Below, piece after piece: positions 25,359-38,290 of a DNA stretch of 64,000 nt. Position 1 is the stretch's first letter; each line of letters starts with the position of its first letter. Source of the stretch: Steinernema hermaphroditum (Eukaryota; Nematoda; Chromadorea; Rhabditida; Steinernematidae); assembly GCA_030435675.1 (NCBI GenBank), contig CM059624.1:5108769-5172768 (forward strand), given 5' to 3'. The notes beneath the pieces were generated by a model that saw only the letters and a program-made list of their open reading frames with translations, was not told the origin of the DNA and made no database searches. A program made the position numbers and the translations under genes.

Positions 25359-25865
25359 ATGTATCGCCAATACACTATAAGAGACCGGTCACCATTGTTC
25401 AGACCTGCGGAACTCCAGCCAACGAACAAAACGGTCGGCCCTCCACACCCCACAGCTCCTGGAGCAGGTCCTCCTGCTGCTCACCACAAGGATTCCAATG
25501 AGGTTCAGCCATGGGGATCATACGAGGAGCTGCATCCACCCTTTGTACGTTTCGGTCGTCTTTCTCTTAACCTATGTTCTCCTTAAATTCAGCCTCCACA
25601 TTACCTGAGGAACCGATTCTCGAAGTTGCGCTCCGAGCAGCAGCTTCGTCGGCAGCAGCAGAAGCCGACGGTTCCGCAGGAAACGGAAGAGCTCCGGCAG
25701 AAGTTCCTCTTCTTCCACGAGCTCTATTCGTTACGAGAGAGTCCCGTCTCGGCCACCTCGCACCCGGCAGACATCGAAACTGTTCGTGTTCTGGTTCGCC
25801 AGAAGTATGTAGGCCCTGTGCTCACACAGGTGGTCCCTCGAAGCCAAATTAAAAAGGCAAAGTAG
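25359..25865 (+). CDS. Small two-exon protein of unknown function
   Basis: Exons are 25359-25544 and 25593-25865 with a 48-nt intron (GTACGT...ATTCAG, phase 0), giving 152 residues. TTTTCCAG ending at 25350 suggests trans-splicing 8 nt before the ATG. The N-terminal half is proline/alanine-rich and likely disordered (PPHPTAPGAGPPAAHH near 35-50). The C-terminal half is a charged helix (RSEQQLRRQQQK) followed by a conserved-looking ordered segment (ETEELRQKFLFFHELYSL...VRVLVRQKYVGPVLTQVV). No signal peptide or membrane segment is visible. I do not recognise the family. The codon bias, splice signals and clean end make it a credible gene. Confidence 0.7.
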
Positions 25866-28800
25866 GCCCTCGGAGAAGTCCAGTACGGCGCGATCCCAAA
25901 GAGCTCTCCTGGAACAAGGACGACTGCTCAGTATCTTTGAGCTGTTATAAACGTAATGTTTCTGTTACATAGTTGTTCATAAATCGATACCATAAAAAGT
26001 TTCTTCTCTTCTTTTGATGTTTGATGTGAATATAGCAAGTCCAATATAGCAAGTTTCGGTGTCATATTTATCGGAAATTTCATTGTCAATTATGGCGTTG
26101 TCCAAAATAACATAGTTTGTACGAAAATTGAGCCGTGTATAAACATATTCCCTCAGTTATCTTATTGTTGTACGGTGCCGTCTTTTCATATACTCATCAC
26201 TGCGTTGTGGCCTGTTTTTAGAGTCACCGATGTTGCTAGGAAATGTGCGGAGCTCGACCACATAGATGCATCGCGCAATCTTGTCACGGATGTCACGGTA
26301 TGATCACTTTATTTGGAACATTCCCTTGTGAGCGGAGGGATAATTGGTCATATTGCTGACATCTTCTTGTATACAAAAATGTTAAATCCTGGAATGCCGT
26401 TCAGTTTGATGGCTTCGTTCAGCCTAACGGTTCAATTACTCTATAAGATCCTTTTAAGAGGAGACTTCCCAAAAAATCGTTCAGCTTAACAACCCGTGAA
26501 CAAGAAGCTCTCCCGCCAACTTCAGCTACCGTACCCCAACGCACACATTCGCAACTCAAAGTCGTCGGCGGAAACTTCGTTTGGCGGAGTCGATGGTGGT
26601 TGGGAAGTTGTCTCCATTTCACGAATGTCGGTTGGCGCGAAGAAAGAATCGTCGAAGCAAATGAGATTACCGTCTCCGAACGACGCCACCAGATTGGCTC
26701 GTTAGGACTCGTGTAGTGCCAATTGTTGTCGACGACCGCCGAAGACCGCCGAAGACAAACGCTCTCAATCGGATTAGAGTGTGGCGCCTAATTGGGCGAT
26801 AGATATCGCTCGCGGAGCCGTTTCTCGCAACATCTTATAATTCAACCATCCAAGCTTCACAGTCTTTGAAGCATACAGTCTCCGACGACTCTTCAAATTG
26901 AGAACAAGCAAGAAAACGCCCAAAAAGGGCAAAAAGCGCCTTTTCAGCCCGGGGCCCTTTGTCTCAAACCCCCTCAAAGCGAGCGATCCTAATCGAATTC
27001 ACCCCTAAATAGCGACAATAGCGGGCTAATCGGGCGGCCGAGTAGCGGCCGCCCAGCTCCTAAAATGCCTTGGAGGGGGCGCCAAACACTTGCGACCACC
27101 GGAAATCTTGGACCAGAGTGCGCCGCTTCGTGAACCGCCATTGTCAATCAGAGGGCTTTTCGCGAAGTCGCCGATTCCTTTCAACGTTCTCCGCTGGCGT
27201 TCCCGCGTCGACCCCAGGAAGAACCCTTGACGTCTTCGAGGAGTCTTCGCCACTGTTACTTTCTGCGAGAAGAGATCGGAAAGCACGCAACGCTGGATCT
27301 TTCAACGAGTGCCGCCGCCGCTTCTTCAGGTGAGTTCGGCTTAAAACTATACTTGAAGAGAGTAGAAAGGCGCTGACAGCGATGAGCTGGAGCATAAATT
27401 CGCGATCAAGAGTGTTATGGACTTCTTCAGTTATCGTGGTGCTTAGGGTAGCCTTTTTCGTCAGTCCTTGGTGAACCAGTCGTATGTCACCGAAACTCTA
27501 CATGCAGCTGAAGCAATGTTGTGAAAGTAAGAACTGTGACGGAACTGCGCTTAGTATTGGGTTGTTCGGTTGAAAAGGGGTCACTTTTGTTTAGCTGCAC
27601 AAAACACATAGATTTTCCTCAAGGTGTGTACCATTGGCATCGACAATACCAAGCCACTTTGTCGGCTGCCATGCTCGTAAAAAATCCTAGGTTTAGAGTC
27701 GAAAATGTTTTGGTCCACAATTTGATCCCTCTATCTTATTCTACGTGATTTCCTCCGAAGTCGTCATGTGTAGAAGGGGCAGATGGTGGTGAGATAGAGC
27801 GAAGAGATCGCTATATGAATACTAAACAATAACCTGTCAGCTCAAAGTGGAGAGCTACTATGGAGATCAACTTAAAAAGATGTAGTCGTATTTTTTTCTG
27901 CATTTTTTCGGTCATTTTTTTTTATATTTGGCCTCTATTTCCGTGAAGTAGAAATAAGCTTGCGGAGTCATTGTGTGGGTAGTCCACACACAATTAATAC
28001 CACAAGCAGCTCGTACATCACGCCGCATTTTCCAATTTCGAACTGCCAGGTTAAGGAGCATCAAGATGGCCGCCAAATGCAAAAGGAATGTCATAGACGC
28101 CAAATCATAGTATGGGGTGAGAATTAACTTTACTCATCAACGCGCCCATCTATTGTGCCCTGGGTGCAACCATTGCGAAAGTAGAGGATATTTACACAGT
28201 GACCTTTGAGTTTTCAACATAAGAACTAAAAATAATGAACACATAAACTTCCAGTTTCGCAACTCTAAACTTGAATTCGGGCTATGGAGGATATGGTGAA
28301 TACTAATCGTCAGTTTGGGACATAGGCTTTGGTAGCCCTTTTCTTTCACAATGAAATTGTATGTAAAAACTAGCGTCTTTACGGTAAATTCCCTCTTATT
28401 TCTGGGTACTTATTGGTATTGCCTGTGAATCCTGCAACCGTTCATATAGCACTTTCTTCGGTCTATCGTACCTTCATCTGTACTCATCCATAAATGATGA
28501 CATCAGAGGAAATCACAAGACTCAGATTAAGATAGAGAGTTCAAACATTGGACCAAAAACATTTTTCGACTCGAAACTCAGCATATCTCACGAACGAGAA
28601 GCTGGGCTCAAGTAGTACACAACGATGACAAGAACTCACGTAAAAAAGCGTGCATCGAAGGATCTTCGATTTCGTAACCCCAAATGCGGCTTCTCATTCT
28701 CCACTTACGCAACCAAGCGAATCTCCACGGCCGCTTTCGACCTCTGTTGTCCTCCTGCGTCGTCCTTTGAAATTAATCCCCGCATGGTCCTCCACACACG

Positions 28801-29253
28801 TCCCTTTTAATGCAATTGGGGACACAGACTCCTCGGCTTCAGCAGCACTACTGTTATTTAATGTACATTCTGAAGGGTCCTCGTCCGCGTTAACAAGCCG
28901 ACTGGGCGCCGCCGGGCGGCCCTCATTGTCGCGCCATTCATATGGTCGCCTCGCTCATTGGTGTCATCTTCTTCGCGCGACCGCTTCTCTCGGCGAGGCC
29001 AAGGACCTCTTCCAAGGATCTCGAGGAGCGCCGAGAGACCGCCACTGGCTGCGGAGAGGCGATAAGTGTTGATTCCGACGAGGAGATGATCGCTAGATTA
29101 ACGTTATGTGCTGCCAGCGCTCGGCCTCTGTTTTAAAATATTAGAGTTACGGTAGGGCTGTGTTCCAAATAATGTGACTTGCAAATAATCATTTACTCCC
29201 GACTTTCCAAGGTTTAACGTGACTTTTTAGTGGGCTTTCTCAAACTGCTGACA
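25866..29253. other. Intergenic, with a CpG-rich block at about 26.5-27.35 kb
   Basis: The CpG-rich block carries open frames on both strands, none with a domain, and a perfect 9-bp-stem hairpin at 27032-27054. Sequence from about 28.65 to 29.1 kb is again GC-rich and lies just upstream of the homeobox gene, so it may contain its promoter. No gene is supported. Confidence 0.4.
29224..29230 (+). other. Likely spliced-leader acceptor for the Nkx2.1-like gene
   Basis: The sequence TTTTTAG lies 23 nt before the ATG at 29254 with no in-frame ATG between. Confidence 0.4.
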
Positions 29254-32200
29254 ATGGTCGCCGACGCGAACACTCGAAAAGAAGAGAAAGGCGACGAGAA
29301 GAAGCCGTTGTCGGAAACCGAGAAGAAGGAGGCCTCGGAGGTGAAGAAGGAAGAGACGAAGGAGGAGGCGAAGCCCGAGAAGCGCGATGGAAAGACCGGA
29401 ATCTTCCACGGCTTCTCGGTTTCGGATATCCTGTCGCCGTTCGACTCTCTTGGTAAGAACACTTCTCCGATAGTTAAAGCATGTAGGATGTAGAACGCGC
29501 TTTTGGTTGAAGCATTCCCCAGAGGAATCTACAGCGCTCATTTGAAGAGCTCGGAGGAGAACTTTGATAGCATAACGATATGAAAAAGAACACGTCAGTT
29601 CGGTAGATTCACATGATGCACATAAAGCAATCGCTGAGGTGCGTAATAAAGAAGACGACGTCAAAACAGCATTATCTTTAAAACATGGTAATCACTTAGG
29701 TCTCGACATAGAGTCATCGAGTATGAGTTCGGATGTCCACGGAAATGACCTGTCAGACTTCTTTCAACACTTTTTAGGCAGATTTATCTTAAGGTGGAGA
29801 ATTAACATCCTTCAACTTGCCGCTAACTGGTCTATTTCAAATTCGAGCAAGATTCTACGAACATCGCCATTAGAATTGTTTACCGAACTTTTCTTTCATA
29901 GCATGAATATTCTGACATTTTTAAAGACAAGTCTCACCCACAGCTTTGCGGGCATCCTGGCATCATTTCTAGTTTCACACAACCCTTGAATATGACTGTG
30001 CCTAGCTTGTCTTGCATTGAGAAATATTGGATTTAGACATAAATAATGTCGCATCTAAACTCACCAAACTCGTGCAGATTACGATTCGTACAAATTAGTG
30101 CATTGCTGTTACCTTTACATCCTTTCCGCATACATAGTGTTACTGGCTTGCTTTTCTTTTAACGCAGATTTATCGAATTGTCATGGGTGCTAATCGATCG
30201 AATTTCACCGAATACTGAAAAATAAACATGAATGACGAACTTCTTTATTAGAATCGTCATGGATCAACTCCAGGGATACCATTTAGCACCAAAAAATACA
30301 ATATGACAAAAATTGAGGTTTGTTCAATGTAAATTCGATCGAATACCGGTTCAATTTATATCTTTTGTTGTTTTTGGTACCAAATGGTACCCCTGGACAA
30401 CCTTATTTTCACGGTCCCCGGTAATCCAACACCAATATGGATCCTGATTTTCATCTGATTTTCAAATAAATGAGAGTTTGAGAGTCGGAATTTTAGGATT
30501 TTGTCCAATTTTGTCCGGTGACAACGTATGAGCTGCGAATTAGGTCAACCGTATTCATTCATCAACCGAAGATGCTCAATGAAATTGGCCTCATTTGGTA
30601 TAAATAAAAACTGAGAAAGTGCCATGTATTTTTGCTATAGGGTAGCTTTACATTGAACTGTTTTCAAACAGAACACCAATAGAGAGATACTAAGAAGGAA
30701 ACATTTAAAGGTGCCGATTTGGCTGTAGCATTTTCACAAAATATTAGCTGCCCGTAGGCACCGCAAGCTAAAAAAGCACATTATCCTTTTCCAAATTTCA
30801 GCCAAATCGGCAAACGGCACTTTTAAATATAATTGTAAATGGCTATATCAAGATCAGATGTCTTCAATGAAAACATACCAACAAAGGAAATTAAACAAAT
30901 GAACGCTAGAATTTACGACTGAACTCGTTGGTACGATGATTAGCTGAAAAAAGTAGTGACGCTCCACCTTAAATTTAAGAGAACCTCAAGTATCTCATAA
31001 GAGAACCTCAAGTATCATACGATTTGGATGAAGTTTGGGCAATAATTTAGTATGAACGAATCTAGCATGTACAAGGGGATAATGTTTCGGTATTATTGCA
31101 TCTTCGCATGTTGAATAAATTCAGTCGAATACGGATTAATTTGGAGGAGGCCAGAGATTTATTCTCCATTTGGAAACCCAGAATTCAATCCAATGCCGTT
31201 TCGTTGATCGCTGATTCTGGCGAGCACGCATACTTATAACGAACTAACTGTCGCGTCTTCTTTTGACTCGAAAACCCTCGAAACACATTCCCTTTTTCGG
31301 TGGCCCCTTAACAGCCACTCCGACCTTTTAGTGGCACTCCGCACTTTGGCGACATCCACTCGAGTATTAAAATCCAAATCCCCACTTGAGAAGTTAGGGG
31401 GGCTTCTCAGCGATTCACGCAAATCGCTTTTGGCTAAGACGATCGCTTCTCGCCGTGACCGTCCCCACGGACTCCCTCGTTCTCCGCTCACTTTTGTGTG
31501 TTTTGTGATAAAACCGCGCGAACTTTCGAGTGCCATTGAAATCAAATCCGAAGCGTATTTGTTGACGCGCGCCACCCGTCCGATCAAGTGTGAACGATTA
31601 CTCCATTTCCGTGTTTTTGTACACCTCGAGGTGTCCAATGTATAGTAGTCGTTAGGTTGGATGTTATGATGGCGCGCGTCTTTGTTACAACAGTGTCAAG
31701 GTTGTCAGAGAAACTGTGCTTTTGAGTCCATTCTGTGTTAGAGAACTACGGTGGAAAAGTGGCGTTCACTAAATGTGTGAGAGGCAATTTGATACTTTTG
31801 CACTTTATCAGTGGTTAAGAAGAGGTACTTGAAGTTGCGTCTCGGCACATAGGATTCAAAAGACCCGGCAGAGTGTGGTATCAATGGGATGTGAAGTGTC
31901 TTTCCATCGCTGTTCCATCACACTATCTATGTGGACACAGAACTTTTCTTGACAAGGGACGGATGAACAGTGAAAAGCTGCAAATTTAAAAATTGTGGTG
32001 TTTCCAAGATTAACTATAGCTATTTTCCAGTAAAAGGTATACAAACTAGGCAGTTAGAAAATTGTACTCGGATGTGAAAATGATACTGTTTCATTCTGCT
32101 AAACAACACAATTATTTATCCCTTTTTCATTTCATTGTATAAAAATGGAACCATTTTTTCCCTTTTTCCCTTCATTGTGTCACCAGAGTGAGCAGTCTTT

Positions 32201-35200
32201 CTTGGTCGATGTTAGTCTATACCTCTTTGTGCATATATGAGACGTCCTGCACGGCTTAAGGCCGATGATTTGGGAATATAAATCATATAAAAATGAAACT
32301 ATCCTCAACAATTTCATCCCTCCTACACTCTAGAATGTTTAGCATTATACTCTTACAGGGTGGGCCAGATAAGTTGCAACATTATAATTTTATCGCAGCT
32401 CATTGTAGCATTCTTCAAATTCAACAAGTTTATATTCAAATCGTAGCTACAACACTCACAAACAAGATTATCACAATAAATGCTCGAAATGGTCTCCCTT
32501 CGCCTTGATGCAGGTCCGAAGACGCTTGCGGAACGAACCCACGATAGACGCGGTCACTTGTGGCGTAATTTCCTTCCATGCGCGCTCCAGAGCCTTCTTC
32601 AGGGAATCGATTGTAGCATGTTTTGTAGAGCAAACCTTGCTCTCTAAATCAATGAATCAAAAATGTTGCAACTTATCTGGCCCACCCTGTAATTCCCAAT
32701 CTGGGGACCCAACCTCTAAATTCCATCGTCTTACTCTAAAGCGAAGCTGTGTTTTCAGTCTTGACTATATCGAGAGTTAAAAATGTTGGGTTGATGGGCG
32801 GTGAAGAGCCTCTTGTCCAGGTGAATGGAACTACGGCTACCCTGGAGTTCCAGGGCTGTTGGGTTAAAGTCTCATCTGGGAAGTGCCTTGGTAACGAAAG
32901 AATGCCGTCACCACCGCTCGAAGCCGAAGTCACGCTGCAACTACATGGTCTGAACCGAAGATGACTCTCTGGTCCGTTCGCCCAGCATCTGCGCTTCTGC
33001 CAGAATCAGTCCTTCGTTTCTCTGATGTCCGCATCCACTGGTGGGATCGCCGCTTTTCAATTCTGACGCCATGCACGAGAACCAAAAGAATGCCGGTGAC
33101 TACTGCGTGACACGGTGTCTGTTAGTGCATATAAGACGTCCTACTGAACTTTAATGTGCGTCACCCACAGTTTCAAACTATGATTTTGAAAATGATATCT
33201 GAACTTGGCACTTTTGTCCATCTAATGTGCACAGCACCATCACCCACAGTAGGAGAGCGCTAATCCCCAGCTCGCTACCTCCCATTCCGATACAGCTGCG
33301 CCGAGGTCCAGCGGTGCCGAACGGAAACCCAAACCTCGCGCCCTTGGCCAATCGGTCGCGGTTACGCGGATACTCGACGGTGCTTGAACCGGCGATATCC
33401 CATTTCTTTCGTCGTCTCCGGTGGCTATTAACACTTCCAGTGCGCGTTTTTGTTTGCGCACATTTGGGCGCTTACGCCACGAGGACCGATGAGTGAGCTG
33501 CGCTTTGTTCAAACAAATGAATTCGCGTCGAATCGCATTGCACTATTACTCACGATCGCTGTAAGCAGATGGTGACTACGGTAGTGGGTCGTGGCGAGAC
33601 AAGGAGTTCGGGAACGAGTTTAGTAGAAGGTTTCATCCGATGTGAATTCAAACTGTAGATGATCAATGATGAAAAACGAGACCTCCCTCCCTGGCCTAGT
33701 ATATACCGCTTGAGCTAAAGATTGGCATATCCAAGTACAGCAACTTGATATTCACACTTTGTGATAAGCCTACTTGAGACGCTGTTTAAATGGAGATGTA
33801 TTTAAGGTGACCTAATCTGCGTTCAACTTCATAGGCAGATCATACATGTCTTTTCCTTTTTTTAGTGATTTTTTATATGTATAGCCATCACTCATTACTC
33901 ATATTTTACTAGGCAAATTTTACCCAGATTAGTTGCATAAGTTATTTTGCTAATATGACCTTTGATCACTTCAGATATTATTTCAGATAAAGTACGTATA
34001 TCTTCTATATCGTATTAGTACCTTACCGCACACTTACCATTGAAATCGTATAGCCACCTACCACTTCTCTTCCTATCTAGTGGGACCCTCCTCACTGAAC
34101 GCCTATTCCAGAAAATCGACAAAAACAGACCACTTGAACGACTCCCTTTTTACATCACTAAACACTGCCCTTATCCACTTAATAACTCCGATTGGACAAA
34201 AAACGCATCGTCCTCCATTATCTTCGGCGCCGCTCTCAACCCCGCGAAGCACTCTTAATTCCCAATCTGGCGACCCCTCGTCGCCCCACCGTCGCCTCTT
34301 CCCACCGCGGCTACCCGCCGGGGCGGGGCTTCTCGGCTCCCACCGTCGCCCTCACCGCCACAGCGCCCCTCCCCCTCTCCATTCGTCGTGAAGTGTCCGT
34401 CGAGCGGTCGAGAAGCGCCTAAATGGCACCTGAGAGCGAACTTGATGGCCGCCGATGGCACTTTAGGCCTCTTTTTCGCGTCTAATCACCCACTTTTTCC
34501 GCTCCTGATCAATTGACAATGGCATGTTTCAGCGCGCGCGCAACAACAGTTCCTCAAGATGACGACCACTCCCGGATCGTCGTCAACCTCCTCAATCGGC
34601 GACTTGGCCGCCTCGGCGGCGGCTGGATTCGGAACCTACCGAGGCGCCAATCCTGGAGCCGCTTCGGGACTCAGCCCGCCTTCGGCACACGCGGCCACGT
34701 TCGGTGCGAATCCATATGGATTCAGTGGACCCTTCTCGCATGGATATCAGACCGCCGCTGATTTCCCGAGGTAACCACTATTTTCATTGAAGTTAAATGA
34801 AGTTAGTGCCAAATTTTCTAATCACGTGAACCGAGAAGGTCTAAGATTTTGGCGTCTTCGAGAAATTAGATGACGGCCTTGTGATGATGATCGTGTGCTG
34901 TGGACTTGTGCTTTTTTTTTGCCCAAACCCAGTTTGTTTTCCCTCATATCTACCATGCAAATTCGTTGCAACATTGATGAAGCATATCACTTCAAGCATC
35001 ATTACTTTTTGGAAGTTAATGAATGTCCACCTTCTTTCTGGGATTTCACATTGAAACCTCCTTTGCCAAGTTTGCAGCCTTTCTGAGCAATCTGAGCACC
35101 CAACATGTTTGGCATTGACGTGATCCTTTGCCCACCATATCCAGTTCAATTTTCTAAGCTAACACTTTCCACTAAAACTTTGTCAATCGAGATCCAAATA

Positions 35201-36179
35201 TTCAACTTTCTGAATCACCCAATTGCAGCTACATGTCCACAACACCACAATGGTACGGCATGGGAGGCAGCTCAAGTAAGTCGCTCCCCAACCAACCACC
35301 ACCCTACCGTAACCCTCTTTAGTTTCACGCTTCTCCGGCCCGGTGATGGGCCTCAACGGCGGCATCGACCCGAGTCGCGCGGCGATGCACGGCATCCAAC
35401 TGCCGATGTCGGGACAGCGCAGAAAGCGGCGTGTTCTCTTCTCGCAGGCGCAGGTGGCGGCGCTGGAGCACCGCTTCAAGCAGCAGAAGTACCTTACCGC
35501 CACCGAGCGGGACCAACTCGCCGCCGGCATCGGACTCTCGGCGACGCAGGTTTGTGACGCGCCAGATTGGAGGCAATTAGCGAAGAATTCGATTGAAGGT
35601 GAAAATCTGGTTCCAAAACCATCGCTACAAGTGCAAACGACAGGAGAAGGAGAAGAAGATGGACGGCGTCATCTCGGCTGACGAGTCGCGGTCCCCCGAC
35701 ATGTCCCGCTCGCCGAGTCCGCACAGTCCGATGGGGTGAGTTGTGAAGGGGTCAAGCTGGGTTACGGTATTCAAAAGCCAAAAAAATGATGTTTTGCATT
35801 CAAGATCGGCTCCAAAAAGATGCCAGATAATGAGATCCGAAACTCAATGACCACCATACAAAGTTCATCTTCTTCATTTTCAGAATAAACGGAAAAATCG
35901 ACGTCGAAGCAGAGCAGATCCTCAAGAAGGAAGACAAATCCTTGGATTCCGTAGCCGACGCCCATCTCATGGGAATGCCCAGCCTGGTCGACTCGGCCCT
36001 TCCAGACATAACCAAATACCACACCGTAAGACTGCCCATTCCCCAACGACTCTATCAACACTTTCCAGTACCAATACCAACAAGGCGGCTTTCCCGCCTT
36101 CCCCAATCCATTCACCGCTAACGCCTATCACCAGAGTCCATACAGCAGCTTCCCGCAGATGCGCCAAACACCATGGTAG
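29254..36179 (+). CDS. ceh-24: NK-2 class homeodomain transcription factor, Nkx2.1/scarecrow/ceh-24-like
   Basis: Seven exons: 29254-29452, 34533-34770, 35229-35275, 35323-35549, 35599-35735, 35884-36025 and 36069-36179 (366 residues; every phase fits). Residues 1-50 are Lys/Glu-rich. The TN repression motif [13 protein letters not shown] sits at 54-66. A W-Y-G...ISRF-x-GP stretch (about 155-168), characteristic of the Nkx2.1 subgroup, precedes the homeodomain at 194-253 ([12 protein letters not shown]...WFQNHRYK), which carries the NK-2 hallmark Tyr54. An intron splits the homeodomain before VKIWF. No NK2-specific domain is seen. The C-terminus is rich in Pro, Tyr and Phe and ends TPW. As a nuclear DNA-binding protein it should recognise CAAG-type sites; the C. 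elegans relative ceh-24 acts in muscle and head neurons. A shorter form starting at the ATG at 34559 is possible, because a TTTCAG precedes it. Confidence 0.9.
30262..30398. repeat. Hairpin repeat in the large homeobox-gene intron
   Basis: An imperfect inverted pair (ccagggataccatttagcacc at 30262 and its near complement ending at 30398) brackets about 80 bp of AT-rich sequence. It is probably a small MITE remnant. Confidence 0.45.
30703..30830. repeat. Second hairpin repeat in the same intron
   Basis: GGTGCCGATTTGGCTG near 30711 pairs with CAGCCAAATCGGC near 30802, both flanked by AT-rich sequence. There is no coding capacity. Confidence 0.45.
32356..32689 (-). mobile_element. 334-bp deletion derivative of a maT mariner
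   Basis: Inverted termini of about 28 bp start CAGGGTGGGCCAGATAAG, and TA duplications flank the element at 32354-32355 and 32690-32691. The minus strand still encodes a transposase tail ([13 protein letters not shown], then [17 protein letters not shown]). The remainder of the transposase is gone. It sits inside the 5.1-kb intron of the Nkx2.1-like gene. Confidence 0.9.
32810..33140 (+). repeat. Dispersed repeat family A fragment
   Basis: The core GGAACTACGGCTACCCTGG with GTTCCAGGG is at about 32827, and a GTGCATATAAGACGTCCT block is at about 33126. A related GTGCATATATGAGACGTCCT block is at about 32229. Confidence 0.45.
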
Positions 36180-38094
36180 CCTCAGTCCCTCAAATTCCTA
36201 TTTATGTGATGTGATGTTTCCCTACTCGACGACGCTTGTTGTGTGTACATATTGTGAATCGGTTTGCATAGAGAGCTTTATAAAAAAGAGAGAATACTGT
36301 AGCCATTTCGTGGAAAGCAAAAAACAGCGCTTCGTGGAGTGGCGACCACAATTGGATTATACGGTAAAAATCGCGCTAATTAGAGGGCAGATGGCGCACG
36401 TCTGCGCGTTCTCGAGTGGGCCACGCGCACTTGACACGAAATTGCGCGACGCTTTTTGAATTCGCAGGAAGCGGAGGGAGCCGAGATGGAAAGCTTTGGA
36501 AGATTATTGCTTTGGGGATGAAATGATGTAACGTTTGAGGGAAGGTTCAGAGGAGAACGGCTTTTTGGTCTATTTGACTCTTTTAACTCAATAGGTGGAA
36601 AAATGGGATCGCACAAATGAGATTCGATGTTTTTTGGCCAGGATAGTCTGCTCCTTAGTAAACTCCTTTGGTAAAATACAAAGTATCCTAAGGACTCCTT
36701 TGTGTTTTATCAAAAATCGCACTTTGCAAGATGGTGCTCTTCTTCTGTTATGTCCATTTTAGTCCAGATTTTGTTATAGCACCCTAATATCCACTCTTTA
36801 TTTCTATCATTTTATAGCGTCCTATGTATAGCACGGTCCTATCAAATATTGTAGGATGTAACTGACGGAGACGTTTAAAAGTGTTGGAGGCCAGGGACAC
36901 GCTGCCAGGCGAGATTCTGATTATAAATTACACGGATATCGCCTGGTTGCCCCTGAAATACAAAAAAATGTCAAAAGTTGGGCTTGATGCACACTTTAAA
37001 AGAGACTTCTTTGGTATTGAACTGAATGTAACTCATAGAGATGAAAACACACGAAAGTCCCAACCGCTTTTCGGATGGAGACACGCGGACAGCAATATTG
37101 GCGATCAGGACCCTTGTGATTCCAGCCTAGCCCGCCAGCCTAGGTCTATCTCGAAGACATAGTGGCAGTCGGCAGTGTTTGTGTAGCTCATGGCCATCGT
37201 GTTTTGATTTGCAATCGGTCGGTGTCGATTCAACGCCGGTCCGTGTCTCTATTTTGCCTCATTTTGCTGAAACACGATCATTCATTGTATGTTACTTTTC
37301 TTTCGAATATTTTTCTTGTATTCCGATGTGTCCCATTCTGACGTCCGACGTAAGCAGTATCATCACTGCTCAAAGCCCACGTCAATTTACTCTACTTCCC
37401 CTTTCTCCCCCATTCCGCAGCAACTTCAATCTTCCCGCACCATCCCATATCTTCCACAATCAAAAAAGATGCCCCTTATCCCTCTCCATCGCCTCTCGAT
37501 CAAACTGCTCACACTCAATTACCCCGGTCGCCAGTCGTTCTCACACCCAATTTGACTTTCACTCCTCGCGGCGGCGGCGACGACCAATCGAGCGAGCGTT
37601 CGGTAATTACCGTCGCCGGTGCTCGCAGCACCGGCGCTGTAATTTGTTGCGCATTCACACCGAACATCTTTTGTATTCGCGCGTCTCTCTTTCACCTCGC
37701 GCGCGTATAATTAAATTTCGCCCGCGACGATTTCTCCTTCCGACAATTGTGACAAATTTGCGAGTTAATCGACTTAGAACGAGGGAGATCGCGGTGGGGG
37801 TCTGAAGACGGCGATGATTGATTGGGATTGACTTGGGCACAGCCTTTTTTGGTGACGTTTTTTGACGGATTTGGAACGAACGATACCGTACCTGTGGGAT
37901 ATGTAAGCCTTATAACTGGTGTCAGCATCTTTCTAATACTCACCTATCTCTTTCGGTTGTTCTTCCAACTCAAATGGACCCAATGAGGGAGAGATGATGA
38001 CCTTTCCCGGATAGGCCAAAGGTGCGAAGATCCAGGATTAGGCCAAGATCGGCGCGTCTTTGAGACTTCCGACTCTCTGAAAAGCTGCGAATTT
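36180..38094. other. Intergenic, containing a strong hairpin at 37604-37645
   Basis: No gene is supported; the open frame 37179-37805 has no domain and a composition-driven look. At 37614-37636 a perfect 10-bp stem (CGCCGGTGCT / AGCACCGGCG) with a 3-nt loop is nested inside a second AATTAC/GTAATT stem. Confidence 0.5.
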
Positions 38095-38290
38095 CGGCCG
38101 AAAGAGAGAACTCGTTTCCGATAATCCATTAGTCACCTCCGCTCTAGCACCCCTAAAGCAAACAAAGCTGGGATACGGTAGGTGAAGCATTGCGCCATCG
38201 TTTAGTCAACACTGGGGGATTTATTTGTTTCCAAAGAGAGCAGTTCACACTCTGTTAGAGACCCCGGCGGGGGGCCGACGCTGATCCTCG
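38095..38290 (-). repeat. Diverged fragment of repeat E
   Basis: The order of blocks (GAAAGAGA-AC, CCCC-TAAAG, TGCGC-ATCGTTTAG, TTTGTTTCCA-AG, GTTCACAC-CTGTTAG) parallels 39190-39330. Similarity is clear but much lower than between the other copies. Confidence 0.6.

Noticed and set aside
37179..37805. A 208-codon plus-strand frame
   Set aside because: No domain, poor start context, Ser/Arg/Pro composition typical of random GC-rich sequence, and it runs through the stem-loop.
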